The notes beneath the pieces were generated by a model that ran no database searches, was not told the DNA's origin, and worked only from the letters and a program-made list of their open reading frames with translations. Source: Gymnopilus junonius (taxonomy: Eukaryota > Basidiomycota > Agaricomycetes > Agaricales > Galerinaceae). Taken from it: DNA of 64,000 bases. This document shows positions 9,262 through 20,646 of this stretch, one piece after another. The stretch is taken from contig JADNYJ010000020.1 in assembly GCA_015501075.1 (NCBI GenBank), forward strand, positions 124,001-188,000, written 5' to 3'. The position numbers and the translations under genes are program-made. Every line of letters begins with the position of its first letter. Within the stretch, counting starts at the first letter, position 1.

Positions 9262-11307
9262 TTGGTAGCCAAGGCTAGAAATAGTCAATTTGGACTCATA
9301 CCATGCATCCTATTTGTTATCGGTCTTACTTGGGTTTTGTCTGACCGTGGTCGTTCGATCTGGATGTTTCCTAGTCAGGCAAACTCGTCCCAGTATGCAC
9401 ATCTCGCCTCGCATTGCGCAAATATACCGCCTATATCCAGCTCCGAGTTCCATGCGAGACAAACTGAACTGGCTAACACCCTCTTTACTCTTAACGCATC
9501 GGCGTATATCGCCGAACCTGGTGCAAACACACAGTTCTTTGGCAACTTTTCCAAAACCCAGTGGTCCCTGTCTGAAAGGCCCTTGCTCTTAGTCATTTCT
9601 CCCGAAAATTCTGGATCTAATGATGGAACGAGTTTCAAAGTTCGGCCGCGGGTGACTATCTTGACTCCGAAGGTTATTAAACACCATTTCTTTCTTACCT
9701 AGAATTCCCTAATCTAAAAATTACAATCGGCATGTAGTTCGAAACGACTCGGGCAAAACTTCTATCTGTACCCGCCATCGATGGCCAGGTGCACTATATC
9801 GAATGGGCGGAAGAAGCAGACCCTTATGCCGTTGTTCTTGCTAATCTATCGCCTTCACCGGACGCCTCTAAGCCCCGTATCATATTCGTCGACAATGGCA
9901 TCCGTAAATTCATCGTGGATGGCTTACTGCGTTCTTCAGAACAGCTGAGAAAGATGTCACCGCCACCTATGAATGTCCTATCAGCACCATCTGACATAAC
10001 TCAAATGCGAGAACGTAAGTCCAAGGCTGAGATCAAAATCCTCAAGTGTGCAAATGAGGTAAGTTCGATCCAATGGTGCATTTTATTTTATTTTATTTCC
10101 TGTTTCCGCCAAATCCATCGTATTCAGTCTTCTCTGCATCGAGTTCTTTTTTCTTGTCACGATTCTGTGAGAAGTGGAATCAGGGAATCGGTACGGTCTC
10201 TTTTCGCCAGGTTCCAATCCTCGCTTAGGCTTTCCAGTTTCCCTGTCTCCTTTTATTGGTCTTTCATTGAAAACCATGATGGTCAAGCTCCATGATAATG
10301 TATAAGTCATAGTTACTCAATTCTTGCATGATTCTCTCAGGCCACGCTGCTTGCAATTCGGGATGTTCATAAGAAGCTGTATCCTGGGATTCGAGAATCC
10401 CAAGCCCGGAATATGATGGCTAGTGCTCTCGGCGCCGCAGGACTCAAAGACGGCGGATGCCTCACGTTGTTTGGTGTAAGTACTTCATCTTTTTTTTTTG
10501 CAAATTTTACTTGCGCGTCCCCGGTCCTTCATCCGGGTAATATCTTCACTTGATTTTCGCCCTGTCGTTTCTCGGATCACCGCAATTTTCACCTTTAACG
10601 TAGAATCTTACTTGTGCATGCCCAGAAAACGCAGCATTACCTCATGGCAGTGGTACAGATCGAGCCCTTGCAAGCACCGATTTTGCATTGTTTGACTGCA
10701 CAGCTTCATTGCACGGGTTATCGTAGCGATATTACTAGAGTGAGTAGTCTCCAACCTTCTTGTTATGCGACAGACGCTCCCATCTTCTCTCCAGACAGTG
10801 GCGCTTGCTCCCGATGATCTTCCTCCGGAACATCTCAAGGTCTGGCGTCTGGTACATACAGCACAAACGGAAAGCGCTCGCCACAGCCAAGGATGGAGCC
10901 CTGGCTTGCCAGGTAGATGCCGCTGCAAGGAATTTCGTCGAGGAAATGGGGTATGGAGAGTATTTTACCCACAGGCTAGGACACGGTTCGTTGCCAATGA
11001 GTTTTGGACCTCTATGTCTCCTGATACGTTGTCTACCAGGAGTTGGGCTGGAAGTGCATGAGGAACCTTATTTGCGAGGGGGAAACGACGACACTATTCA
11101 CATTAGAAATACTTTTTCAGATGAACCTGGGATCTACATTGAGGGAAAGGTGATAGGCCTGTGTGGCATCCAAAGTATGAATGACTGATGGACCCACCAT
11201 AGGTCGGAGTGCGTTTGGAGGACTGCTTTTATATCAATGACAATGGCGTTGGTGAGTACTTGACTGAGGGAGTAGGTGGACAAAGTACAGAACCATGGAG
11301 ACCATGA
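9262..11307 (+). CDS. Xaa-Pro aminopeptidase-type M24 metallopeptidase, membrane-anchored
   Basis: Peptidase M24 (aminopeptidase P / prolidase type), cleaving Xaa-Pro bonds with two metal ions. A hydrophobic segment near the N-terminus (LIPCILFVIGLTWVL) suggests a type II membrane anchor. Then a creatinase N-terminal domain, followed by the pita-bread fold. All five metal ligands can be followed across exons: DCTASLHG, YRSDITR, HRLGHGVGLEVHE, DEPGIYIEG and GVRLEDCF. Introns at 9673-9737, 10059-10340, 10474-10625, about 10733-10776, and two near the 3' end; the stop is at 11305-11307. Two one-base insertions (10718-10719 and 10865-10867) break the frame in homopolymers. No in-frame ATG precedes the hydrophobic segment, so the true start is uncertain. 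Confidence 0.85.
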
Positions 11308-11536
11308 AGAGTGATAACCTGGCATGAATTGCTACAGAAACGTTTGTACAATTTTAATTAGAGTTACAAGGAACCTTTGAACTGGGAAGGTATAGATTTA
11401 AGGTAGGACAACATAACAAGCCAGAGTACGACGCCGACATTGAGAAGGAAAAAATATGGTAGAAATTAATGACCCTGGAGATAAAGGATGGCAAAATCCG
11501 ATATAGTAGGATGGGTATGTGCAACTAACGTAAAGT
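11308..11536. other. 3' spacer
   Basis: Short convergent spacer after the aminopeptidase stop. No feature seen beyond likely 3' untranslated sequence. Confidence 0.4.
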
Positions 11537-12176
11537 TAAACGTCCTCAATAAGTTCAGAGGGTGTAGGACTCGGGAGAGGTATTGCCGCCGCGTTTATGG
11601 GAGATATGGGTGTCGGAGAGCGAAGTTCGTGATATCTTTGGAAGGGATTGCGAGTATGCAGTCGAGATACAGGAGAAGCTAAATGGGAGGTAATTAATGG
11701 AACGGTAAATACATCTATGGTGCAGAAGAGACTTACAGAGAAGGACTGAGGAAAACCAACGGGAATCGAAATCGACCTGGCCCGACTTACTGTCAGACTT
11801 GGGTGCTTCGGGAATTCTCTGCGGGTCATCGCGGGGTGAAGGCGTTTGGTCAGGGCGAATCTGGGCAGGGTATAAGGCAATATTTCGCTCCGGCAAAAGA
11901 GTGGGAAACGCCAGGGTGCGTGGTTTGTGCAGTAAAGAGGGTGTAAGGATGGAGAGAAACTCTTCAAGAGCTTCCGAAGGTAAGGGGGATCTCCAGGAGG
12001 TAGAGGTGAGTCGTTCGGAAACTGTGGGAAACGACTGAAGGAAAATACCTAGAAGACGAAGACTCCGGAACGTTAAAAGCAAGCTTTACATCGTCCGAGT
12101 CCTGTTTGTAAGTGAAAAATGAAGAAGTGAGGCGGACTGGACGGGGAGCAATAACGATCGGTGCTTCATTCGACAT
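11537..12176 (-). CDS. Hypothetical protein, unrecognised
   Basis: A plausible start at 12176 (MSNEAPIVIAPRPVRL) opens a first exon of about 43 residues ending ESSSS before a GTATTTTCC donor. Downstream, two overlapping frames stay open for 100-170 codons, with Pro-rich text such as DQTPSPRDDPQRIPEAP, and one ends with INAAAIPLPSPTPSELIEDV. I cannot match it to a family, nor settle the frame; single-base errors as elsewhere in the window may be involved. It would be divergent from the MFS transporter with only about 35 bp between start codons. The feature is a candidate gene only. Confidence 0.35.
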
Positions 12177-12211
12177 GGTTGGGAGCAAAGGATCTCTGTC
12201 TAAACTTGATC

Positions 12212-14031
12212 ATGGACGAGCACACGCCCCTGCTGGCTCCCATCAATTCCCTCCCAAAGTGGCAGCTCGCCGTCCTCTGCGCCGTCCGCCTCGTAGACCC
12301 CCTTACTTTCACCCAGATTTTCCCCTACATCAACCAGTTCTTAAGCCGTCTTAATCTTGCTGCAAATAAGTCTCAGATTGGATTCTACAGCGGCCTTGTG
12401 GTATCTTAATCTCTCTTTTTCATCGGCACATATTCATGGTATGCTTAGGAATCCACATTTGCGTTTTTCCAACTTTGCAGTATCTATCACTGGGCGAGGT
12501 TTTCTGACAACGTTGGCCGCAGGCCAGTCATTCTTGTTGGCACGTTTGGTTTAGCGATCAGTACCATTCTTCTCGGGTTTGCCTCTTCCCTTCCTGCGAT
12601 CCTGGTGTCTCGTTCCCTAGGTCAGTAGCCTGTCCTTGTCCCACTACATTCCCTCAAATGCTCTCTTCAGCTGGAATATTCTCTGGCAACGTCGCTGTTT
12701 TGCACTCTGTCCTTTGTGAACTTACCAATGCTGCCAACCAATCCATTGCCTACCCAATATATGGGCTCTTTTGGCCACTAGGGAATATCATAGGGCATGG
12801 CTCTTCCTTCTGTACCTAACTCATCTAATTCTCTGCTATCAGGCCTCTCATAGGTGGTGCCCTGGCCGAACCAGCTCTGCATCATCCTCTCCTTTTCGAT
12901 CATCTGCTTTTTAGGGATTATCCCTATTTTTTGCCTTGCCTGGCAACAGGTTCACTGGCCATTATCATTGGTTTGATAGCTGCACGTTCTTTTGAGGAAA
13001 CATTACCTGGAAAACGACGAGGGGATGTCACTCCAACCGTTGGGGGACCGAATACTATGGATGCCCCAGGAGACATTCCCCCGATTTCTGTATTTTATTT
13101 GTTGCGAAACCCTGTGATCCGTTCCCTCTGCATATCTGGAACAGCCCTTTGCTTCACCGCAACAGCATTTGACGCAGTTTTTGTCCTGTATTGTTACACC
13201 CCTATCCAACTGGGAGGTCTTGATTTCTCTGTGCGCATATATCTTACCTGTCTCTTAGTTTCATGTCCAATTCATTGACAATAGGCGTCGCAAATCGGAT
13301 ATGCACTTGCCATCGCTGGGATAGCTTCTGTTCTGCTTCAAATCATCTTCCTTCCGACGCTTCTTACACATATTCGCCATGCACGACTATATAATCTGTG
13401 CATGATGTTTTGGCCCCTAACATATTTAACCCTCCCTGTGCTCAATTTGATTGCACGAGGTGGAATGGTCATGGGTGGTCAGCATGGCGAACTTCAACCA
13501 AGCACGTCCTATGCCATCTGGCTTGGAATAACCCAGGTTATGGTCATGTCGCGCATTGGTTGCCTGGCTTATTCGTAAGTCCTTTGTCTGCCATCCATGC
13601 ACATCTTTTCACTTATGATAACCAGTGTAAGTCTCATCCTTGTAAAGCAAAATTCGTCTGCCACTGCGCTTGGCAAGACTAATGCCATCGTCTTATGGGG
13701 CATGTGCCTCGCGCGCGCTTTGGCACCTGCCTTTGTAAGGTAAGGTCAACACTGCTAAGCTTGTCCATCCCATGATTTCTATAATTAGTCTCTGCTTTCC
13801 AGCTCATTCTTTGCCCTGTCCGTGGATAAGCGCGTTTTCGGCGGCTTTCTATGGCTTGTTGTCATGATCGCAATTTCACTCGCCGGATGTGCAGTTTCCC
13901 TGAATGTATCGCACTCAGAAGGCTATGTTGAAGATGGGACTTATGCCGCGAACGAGCGACTGGTTGAAAACGAACGTTATGGCGGCAATGTACCCACTGA
14001 AAGGCATGCAGAAAATGGTCACTATAGGTAG
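12212..14031 (+). CDS. MFS transporter (DHA1-like)
   Basis: Twelve-helix major facilitator of the proton-antiport drug/metabolite type. The start at 12212 (MDEHTPLL) carries the acidic dileucine-like EHTPLL often found at the N-terminus of fungal DHA1/ZIF-like transporters. Successive hydrophobic segments follow in short exons, with the MFS motif A around helices 2-3 as FSDNVGRRPVIL, then an ATILLGFASSL-like helix 4 and a large cytosolic loop (GKRRGDVTPT) between the halves. The second half includes IGYALAIAGIASVLL and FGGFLWLVVMIAI. The C-terminal tail is hydrophilic and ends ENGHYR. At least six short introns. Substrate cannot be inferred. It is oriented away from the candidate gene at 11537-12176. 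Confidence 0.85.
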
Positions 14032-15374
14032 ACTAGTCAACTCATATTCAACGATTTGATAGTTGTGTTTTTTATGTTTTCTGGCGTTGCTCTTGTACCA
14101 AATCAAATAGGTCCTATTTGTAGCAATTCCCGACAAAACGGTATCACAATTTTGCTACAGCAGTGAAGGATATCGTGGCGCCTTGCTGTTCAAATGAGTA
14201 AAGTCGTGAATCTCTACATAGTACTCTGATTTCCTCAAAATATATAGGCTTGGAAGTACAAGTAGGATTATCCTGGAGTTTCTTCGAGGGGCAGTCTTAC
14301 TATTTTTAGAGGAGGATATTTATGCCAGAAAATGACTCATTCGGGCTTGACACGGGGGGCAAGCGGCTGTCCCATTGGCTCAAGAGTCAAAATGAGCATT
14401 TTGTAATATAAAAGTGCTCATTTTGGGCCGTTTGGACAGTTGCTTTGTTTGACTGTGACACTGTCAGGATATCAATGGATGCAAGAACCGATTAACGCAG
14501 TACTTGCATGTCTGCAGGGTGCAATGGATTCGAGAACTCAGGAATTGGCACAAAGTTAATTTCTTTACGTTGAATACCTACGACTTCGTTGTCTATCATT
14601 CTCATATCCCCTCCGTACTACTTAGCCACCGGTGGTCCGAGATTTGCGCCACTGTCATTCCTAAAGATCCATGAAATCCTTCTGTCCTTATATTTTTAGG
14701 CTGAGGTTTGAATTCAATTGGGTCTATCGATTCTGACAGTCATGAGCAATGGGTCACGGCTGCAAAAAGCCATTCTACTAGCCCGCAGTCGACCTGCAAT
14801 GCGTCTATATTTCAAAGAAACTAATCAATCCAGGACCAATTGAACCACACATGAGGCCTTGAAGACCGAGAACAGAGTCAGCACTGGCAGAAGGGTTATC
14901 TATAAAAAATAAATAGGCACGATTCGCGAATCCGAATGCTTCAAGTTCAAGCGTGTGTTGAGCGTACGTGTGCCCACAAACGTTATCTTTGTCGACATCC
15001 AGGGAGATCTGCATGTCTTCTAGCCATCAGGTTTCGTCTTCATTTTAATCTATCCAAATGGCATAAGGTGCACGACTTTCTGATGTCACTTCATATTGAC
15101 TGTTTACTAAATTAAGTACCTCCGCAGACCGTCTCTAAGTGTATCGCAGTAGCTGTGCCAATATATGCCTCGGGACTACTCTAACAAGTCATACATGCCC
15201 TCAAGTCGCCATAGCGCAAGGCGAACATAAGAAAATTAGGGATAAATTTAATTTCACGACGCACGCCGGCGTTCAGCACATGCAAGGTATATATGTATTA
15301 ACATGATAGTTTGGAAGACCTAACTCTCTGCCCCAATCATTGCCACGAAAGCCAACTCTTAAGCATTGACTCGC
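14032..15374. other. Convergent spacer with one foldback repeat
   Basis: 1.3 kb between the MFS transporter and the acyl-CoA synthetase, both of which end here. It contains the foldback element at 14355-14447. A minus-strand open stretch at 14805-15014 shows no recognisable family and is probably chance. Confidence 0.5.
14355..14447. repeat. Foldback/MITE-like repeat, copy 1
   Basis: Contains a perfect 11-bp hairpin stem CAAAATGAGCA / TGCTCATTTTG around a 16-nt loop, flanked by longer imperfect inverted arms: GCAAGCGGCTGTCCCATTGG on the left and GGCCGTTTGGACAGTTGC on the right. The same sequence recurs at 30853-30921. No clear target duplication was identified. Confidence 0.7.
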
Positions 15375-18235
15375 CTAAAGCTTAGAAGGTTCACCCAATT
15401 CATATAGTGCATCGAGTTCCTTCTTGTACATCTTATAGGCGTCTTTACGGCGGATCTTCATCGTGGGTGTCAATGTATTGTTCTCTACACTGAAAGGTAC
15501 AAGACTGAGGTGGATGCGCTTGATGGTCTCGAAACTAGATGCATGTTTAAGCGTCACTGCATCGCACGCAAAAGGTAAATGGTGTTAAACGTACCCTTTG
15601 AGCCCGTTTTGTTGGGCGATCTTCGTTAACAATCCCAAAATATGGGCGACGACGCGATCATCTTTGCAAGCAAGACTGAGAGCTGCAGTGTCTTCTGGAG
15701 AGATATTCTTCCTTGTCACAGTCGATGCAATGCCGGATAGTTGAACAGGGTCTGGGACAAGAACTCCGACCAGGTACGATTGTAAACTGTCGCCATGGAC
15801 GTAGATTTGTGCGACGAGTGGAGTGCTGCTATACAAATTCTCGATCTTCTCCAAAGCGACGTACTCGCCTTGCGCAAGCTTCATGATGTTCTGTCATTCC
15901 GCCGGGACAGGCATTCAAAGTCAGGTCGACGTTAGGCCAGGCTAAAAAGCATACCTTGACGCGGTCGATGATTTTGACGCGACCACATGAGTCAATCTCA
16001 GCAACGTCTCCAGTGTGAACCCAACCATCCTCATCCACAGTTTCTTTTGTGTTTTTCTCATCTGCGGCATCAATTGTAAATCAAGAAAGTCCAAGGTCCA
16101 AAGTAAAGTGCAGCTATATTACCTTTATAGTACGTCTTGAAACAGTTTGCACCGCGTACACATAGTTCTCCACGGGGATTAGGTTTGTCATCAGACGAAT
16201 AACCCATTGCGGAGACATCAATTAACTTGACTTCGTTCACCGGTTGTGGTGGGCCTACGGTGCCGCTTGCTGTTGGATCATTGGGCCAACCTTTGCAGGT
16301 TACCGCACAGTTTTCAGTCATGCCGTATCTGTTGAGAGGGTTATAAAAACATCGAGGAATGTTTGTGTGAAAGTGTTATAATGTCTTACCCTACAAAAAA
16401 TGAGTGAATAATGCAATAGTTAGTCATGCCGACTTACCTTCCGTGACCTCGCATGCGAAAGCGATCTTTAAGAAATCCATTACTTCAGGACTGATGGGTG
16501 CAGACCCGCTTGTAACGAGTTGAATGTGGCCACCGAGAACAGCTTGGATCTTGACTTGATCATTAAGCAAAGAGACGCTGAAAGAACTAATATTCACTTG
16601 CCTTGCGGAAAACAAGTCTATCCCAAAATGCATGGGTCACTTCGCCTGTTTGATGAAGTCTGGTAAGCTTCGTTTGAATAGCTTTCTTGAACAGAGTTCC
16701 TTTGAGACCCGGCACATTACCCCCAACCATAGCGGCTTGATAAACCCGGTTCAGTACACGAGGGACTGATGGGAAAAAGTTAGGTTTCAAAATTTGAGCA
16801 TCCTCCAGAAGACGCAAGGGGTCTCCAGTATAATAGCCGATTCTCCCTCCAATCGCTATCGAACAAAGTTCACAAATTCGCTAGGAAGAAGTTCAATGGA
16901 AAGAATACGGATACTCGAACAAGGGAATCACCTCATATATATGAGCCAATGGAAGGTAAGATAGTAAAGAAGCATCTTCAGGCAGTTGCAGGCCAAACAT
17001 ATTGCTTTGCGTTGCAATAGCCAAATTCTTGTGCGTTAAGACAACGCCTGGAAGCAAGTCAAATTTTTTTTTGAGTAGGTGAAGAAAATTTTACCTTTAG
17101 GATTATTAGTTGTGCCCTGAAAACGTGTCAATAAAACAAATATATAGCACTCAATTCACGCACTGAAGTGTAACAGATCGAGGCCACGAGCTCAGGTTGT
17201 GCGGGAATGGGATCAATCAAGTTTGCCTTTCCAAATTCTTCCACTGCGTAATAATCAAGATGGGGTGAAAATCACAGAAATGGACGAGGACATACATTCA
17301 GCTAACTCTTTGAAAACCAGGCCTTGTGTTCCGGTCCATTCTCTCAGCAATTTGGAAGCATCTGAAGAGATGGTGTCCATGCAGACAATGGCCTTAAGCA
17401 TTGGCACTTTAGAGGCAACCTTCAATAATGTGGGGATATGGTCCGACGTTGCAAACACAATGGAAAGATGAGCATGCTCGATTCTAAAAAGAGAATTCAG
17501 TTTGTGCGTCAAAAGGTGCGATGAAGACGGTACATGTATTCTGAAGTATGATATAAGTCTCTTTCCAATTTCATTAATAAATCACTCACCCACAGAGTCC
17601 CTGCCAAGGGTGTCATACAAGCTGACAGAGACCTTCTGGTAAGCTTGGAGAGCGAGGTCCACAATTTGCCATTCTAAGTGGAATAATCGTCAAGCTCAGG
17701 CAAGACACAAAATGACTGGCATGATTCATTCAACTCACCTGGGCAGTTGGGTGCCCAAATGCCGACGGTCTGAAATTCGCCACCACCGAGTGTTCCATTC
17801 TGAAACAGCGTGTGCAGTGCACTACCAACGTAACGCCTTCGGACGTCAACTTCACCGTACGTAAGCCAAGTGTAGGTGGGTGAAAACTTCAAAGGGTTAG
17901 TAGAGATAATGGAGCGTCGGCCTAGGAATTGGCGGTCCTTTCCAGCTTTCAAACCATCTGAGAAGATTTGGTCAAGTGTGGTGAGTGTGTTTGGAGTACG
18001 CTCATCAACTAATCCCCAAATCGCTAGAATAATATGAGCTAGACTTCAAAGTATGAAAGAGTAACGAACAGTTTTGATAGTGGGCTAAAGATATCCACTT
18101 GTTAGCTTTGGAAGTGACGATGGTTAAGTATGTACCTGTCTGCCCAGGCCGCTTCGTGCCATCAACGGGAACAGCCTGCTTGTCGTAAGGCAAAACAGCT
18201 GGCCACGGAAATACCTTTTCGGTGGCGAGAGGCAT
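15375..18235 (-). CDS. Long-chain acyl-CoA synthetase with PTS1 (SKL) C-terminus
   Basis: ATP-dependent long-chain fatty acid:CoA ligase of the ANL superfamily. The order of motifs is complete: an N-terminal ACSL region ([16 protein letters not shown]), [20 protein letters not shown], the AMP-binding P-loop block [12 protein letters not shown] (across a short intron near 17100), [38 protein letters not shown], and the adenylate motif [22 protein letters not shown], followed by the hinge and [13 protein letters not shown]. The last residues are EPSKL, a canonical type 1 peroxisomal targeting signal, so the enzyme probably activates fatty acids for peroxisomal beta-oxidation. It has many short introns and reads from 18235 down to the stop at 15375. 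Confidence 0.93.
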
Positions 18236-18776
18236 CGGGCGTAGAGGACGTATACTGGGAGGAGTAGATAGAAAAGAGGTGGTAGCACACCTAGGCCGGG
18301 GTATACAGGCCCACGTGAAATCCTATAGCTACTCAGTACCCCGGCATGATGACGTTGAATATATTATCCCGGCCAAACACCGGCTTTTGTGTCTGACCGA
18401 CCGGTTGTAAGGAGTTGGATTCGGTACTGGATAATTTTCGTGTTAGTATGTACATACTTTGAAATCAACAAGGCTTCTCCGCGCTTAACGGTAGATAGAG
18501 GGACCAAAGAAAAATTTTGTTTATGTCCAAAATTTTTCGATCAATTTTCTACGACTCAATTCCAAGGCAGTTGTATATATTATTTACAGAAGTATGCTGT
18601 CTTGCTGTCTTGAGTTATGTTACATATTATACAGTAAGGCTCCCAAGAAAAGAAAAACTTTGCGGTCCAAGGCGATGAGAATATACAGGATCCGGGCATC
18701 GTTGCAGTCTTTGATGAAAATTGAAAACATAGAATGGAAAGTCGTCGAACTGTGCGGCATCGACCAAATTGTTTCT
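18236..18776. other. Spacer between PEF gene and acyl-CoA synthetase
   Basis: Promoter region of the acyl-CoA synthetase and 3' flank of the penta-EF-hand gene, both on the minus strand. No ORF or repeat that I can support. Confidence 0.4.
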
Positions 18777-19821
18777 TCATGGGGCATTAAGAACGATCTG
18801 ACAGATAAACCAATGAAGTTATTTCTTAGACAGGGGACAATATGTATTGACTCGGACTTACGTTCATGAATTGGTCGTAACTAATTTGTATCCAGCCGTC
18901 CCTGTCGGTGTCAACTCTAGCGAATCATTTACTTAAGTGATGTAGATTAAGGGCGTATGCAAGACCTGCCTTTGGAATGCCTCCGTCAAAGTCTTTACCG
19001 AAACACATGCTCGCACAAATCGGTCAAATGTGATTCCAGGAGCAGGGCCGTAGCCAGCAACAGGCTCAGACGCTGAGATGTCGAGTAAGCGTCATTTGGA
19101 CCACAACTGTTTGCGCTCACAATATTTCTGCTCGATCAAAGCAAGGAGTTGAGGTGATAGACTGTATCCAAAGCTCTTTAAGGCTTCTGCAAGCTCTCTT
19201 CCCTCAATGGATCCCGATCTGTCACGGTCGAAATGGCGAAAAACATTTTGCCAGTCCGAAATGTATTTCCACAAACCCGCGAATTCTGTCAAGCATTACA
19301 ATAACGAACAAAGAGAGAAGAACGAGGGTGAACTTGCCCGTGAAATTGATTGTGCCACTCCTGTCCGTGTCCTATGAATGCATATCAGGGGCGTTCCTAA
19401 ACTCGAGGATTGTCAGGAAGAATTTACAAATATACCCATCAGCATTTTAACGGTGTCCAAATCAAATCCTATTCCAAATTAATTAGGATGAAGACATCTT
19501 TTGCTGCATGCTCACTCGTCCAATTTCCTGTGAGATATAAGTCCATCACTGGGCGGGCAATAATTAGGTATGCACGATCGCACCATTGACTAGAGCGCTC
19601 TGCAGCTCAGTGACTGTGATAGATCCAGAACGATCTGTGTCTACGCTTGCAAACCACTGCCACAACTGTGGATCGGCGCCTGGTGGCGGACCATGAGCGT
19701 GCTGGAATGACGTATAATTCCCCCCAGATTGCCGTTGGGCACCATAACGCGGCTCGGGAGTGCGAGACGGAGGCGTATAATATTGCGACTGCTGTCTAGA
19801 GGTATAAGCTGAGTTGTACAT
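18777..19821 (-). CDS. Penta-EF-hand calcium-binding protein (ALG-2/PEF1-like)
   Basis: Calcium sensor of the penta-EF-hand family, related to ALG-2/peflin/Pef1. The start at 19821 gives a Tyr/Gln/Pro/Gly-rich N-terminal tail (about 50 residues), as usual for this family. EF-hand loops are visible as DTDRSGSITVTEL, a second DTDRSG loop in the exon near 19340-19380, DRDRSGSIEGREL, and a degenerate FDGG region, then DTDRDGWIQISYDQF. The last exon adds only IVLNAP and the stop at 18777-18779. Introns are short and numerous. Such proteins act in ESCRT/vesicle traffic or calcium signalling; the exact role here is not shown. The start is divergent from the HAD gene over an 825-bp promoter region. 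Confidence 0.88.
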
Positions 19822-20646
19822 GGTAGAGTCGAGGTAGCAATGATGGGTTACTTAAAGGCAAGGATTACATTTATAGGCCTCCGATCGCGTTCACTGCCTG
19901 GTGGCTGTGCCCCTTGGGAATGTGGAAGGTACTAGACTACTAGTAGAAAACTTATGGTAGTACACAATTTGCTAGTTCCTTGATTGTATATTACTACTAG
20001 GGCACTTCAGCTATAGCATCAATTATATTATACCATAATGCTTTCATCTACGACCTGCTGATAGTTATCGATAACGCCAGACGAGCGCTTGATTGCAAAT
20101 AAAAGCATGTGATTCCATAAACTAAACTTGGGAATTTAAATTAGTCCCGCGTCAAAGAGTGCATTCGTGAATTGGAATTTCCGTAGAAGTAGGGCGAGTA
20201 GAGCGATACGGTGTATCACATAAAGAGGATGGGAAGGGAGGTGGATGTAGTATGCGCGACCGGCTACCAGCCATAGCCGCCGGAAATTCCCACCCTCATA
20301 GCCGCCGGAAATTCCAACATACGAATATCATTCCGGGCATTGGACTTCCGAGAGCGAGCCCAACTCGGTCAGTACTTCAGTCTTCAGCGCTTCAGCTTCA
20401 ACTGTGTTACCTGTTGTAAATTTATAAATCATCCATAAAGTCAATATCCGAGAGCTCACATCAACTGACGCACAAGTTGATACAGCTTTTTATCTGAATA
20501 GGTGAGCATGATGCCAAGCAGTGTTAGACACGTACATTTAATCCCCTTCCAAGAAACCAAGGGTTCCGTTCAACTAGAGGTTCCGTATATGTACTACTCA
20601 ATATACACCTCCGCTCATATTCACGAACGAACAGCAGGCCCTTGTG
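19822..20646. promoter_or_regulatory. Divergent promoter region with a 19-bp direct repeat
   Basis: Region between the divergent PEF (-) and HAD (+) genes. The 19-mer CATAGCCGCCGGAAATTCC occurs twice, at 20272-20290 and 20297-20315, spaced 25 bp. A related GGAATTTCC lies near 20177. These could be factor-binding sites. Assignment is inference. Confidence 0.45.
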
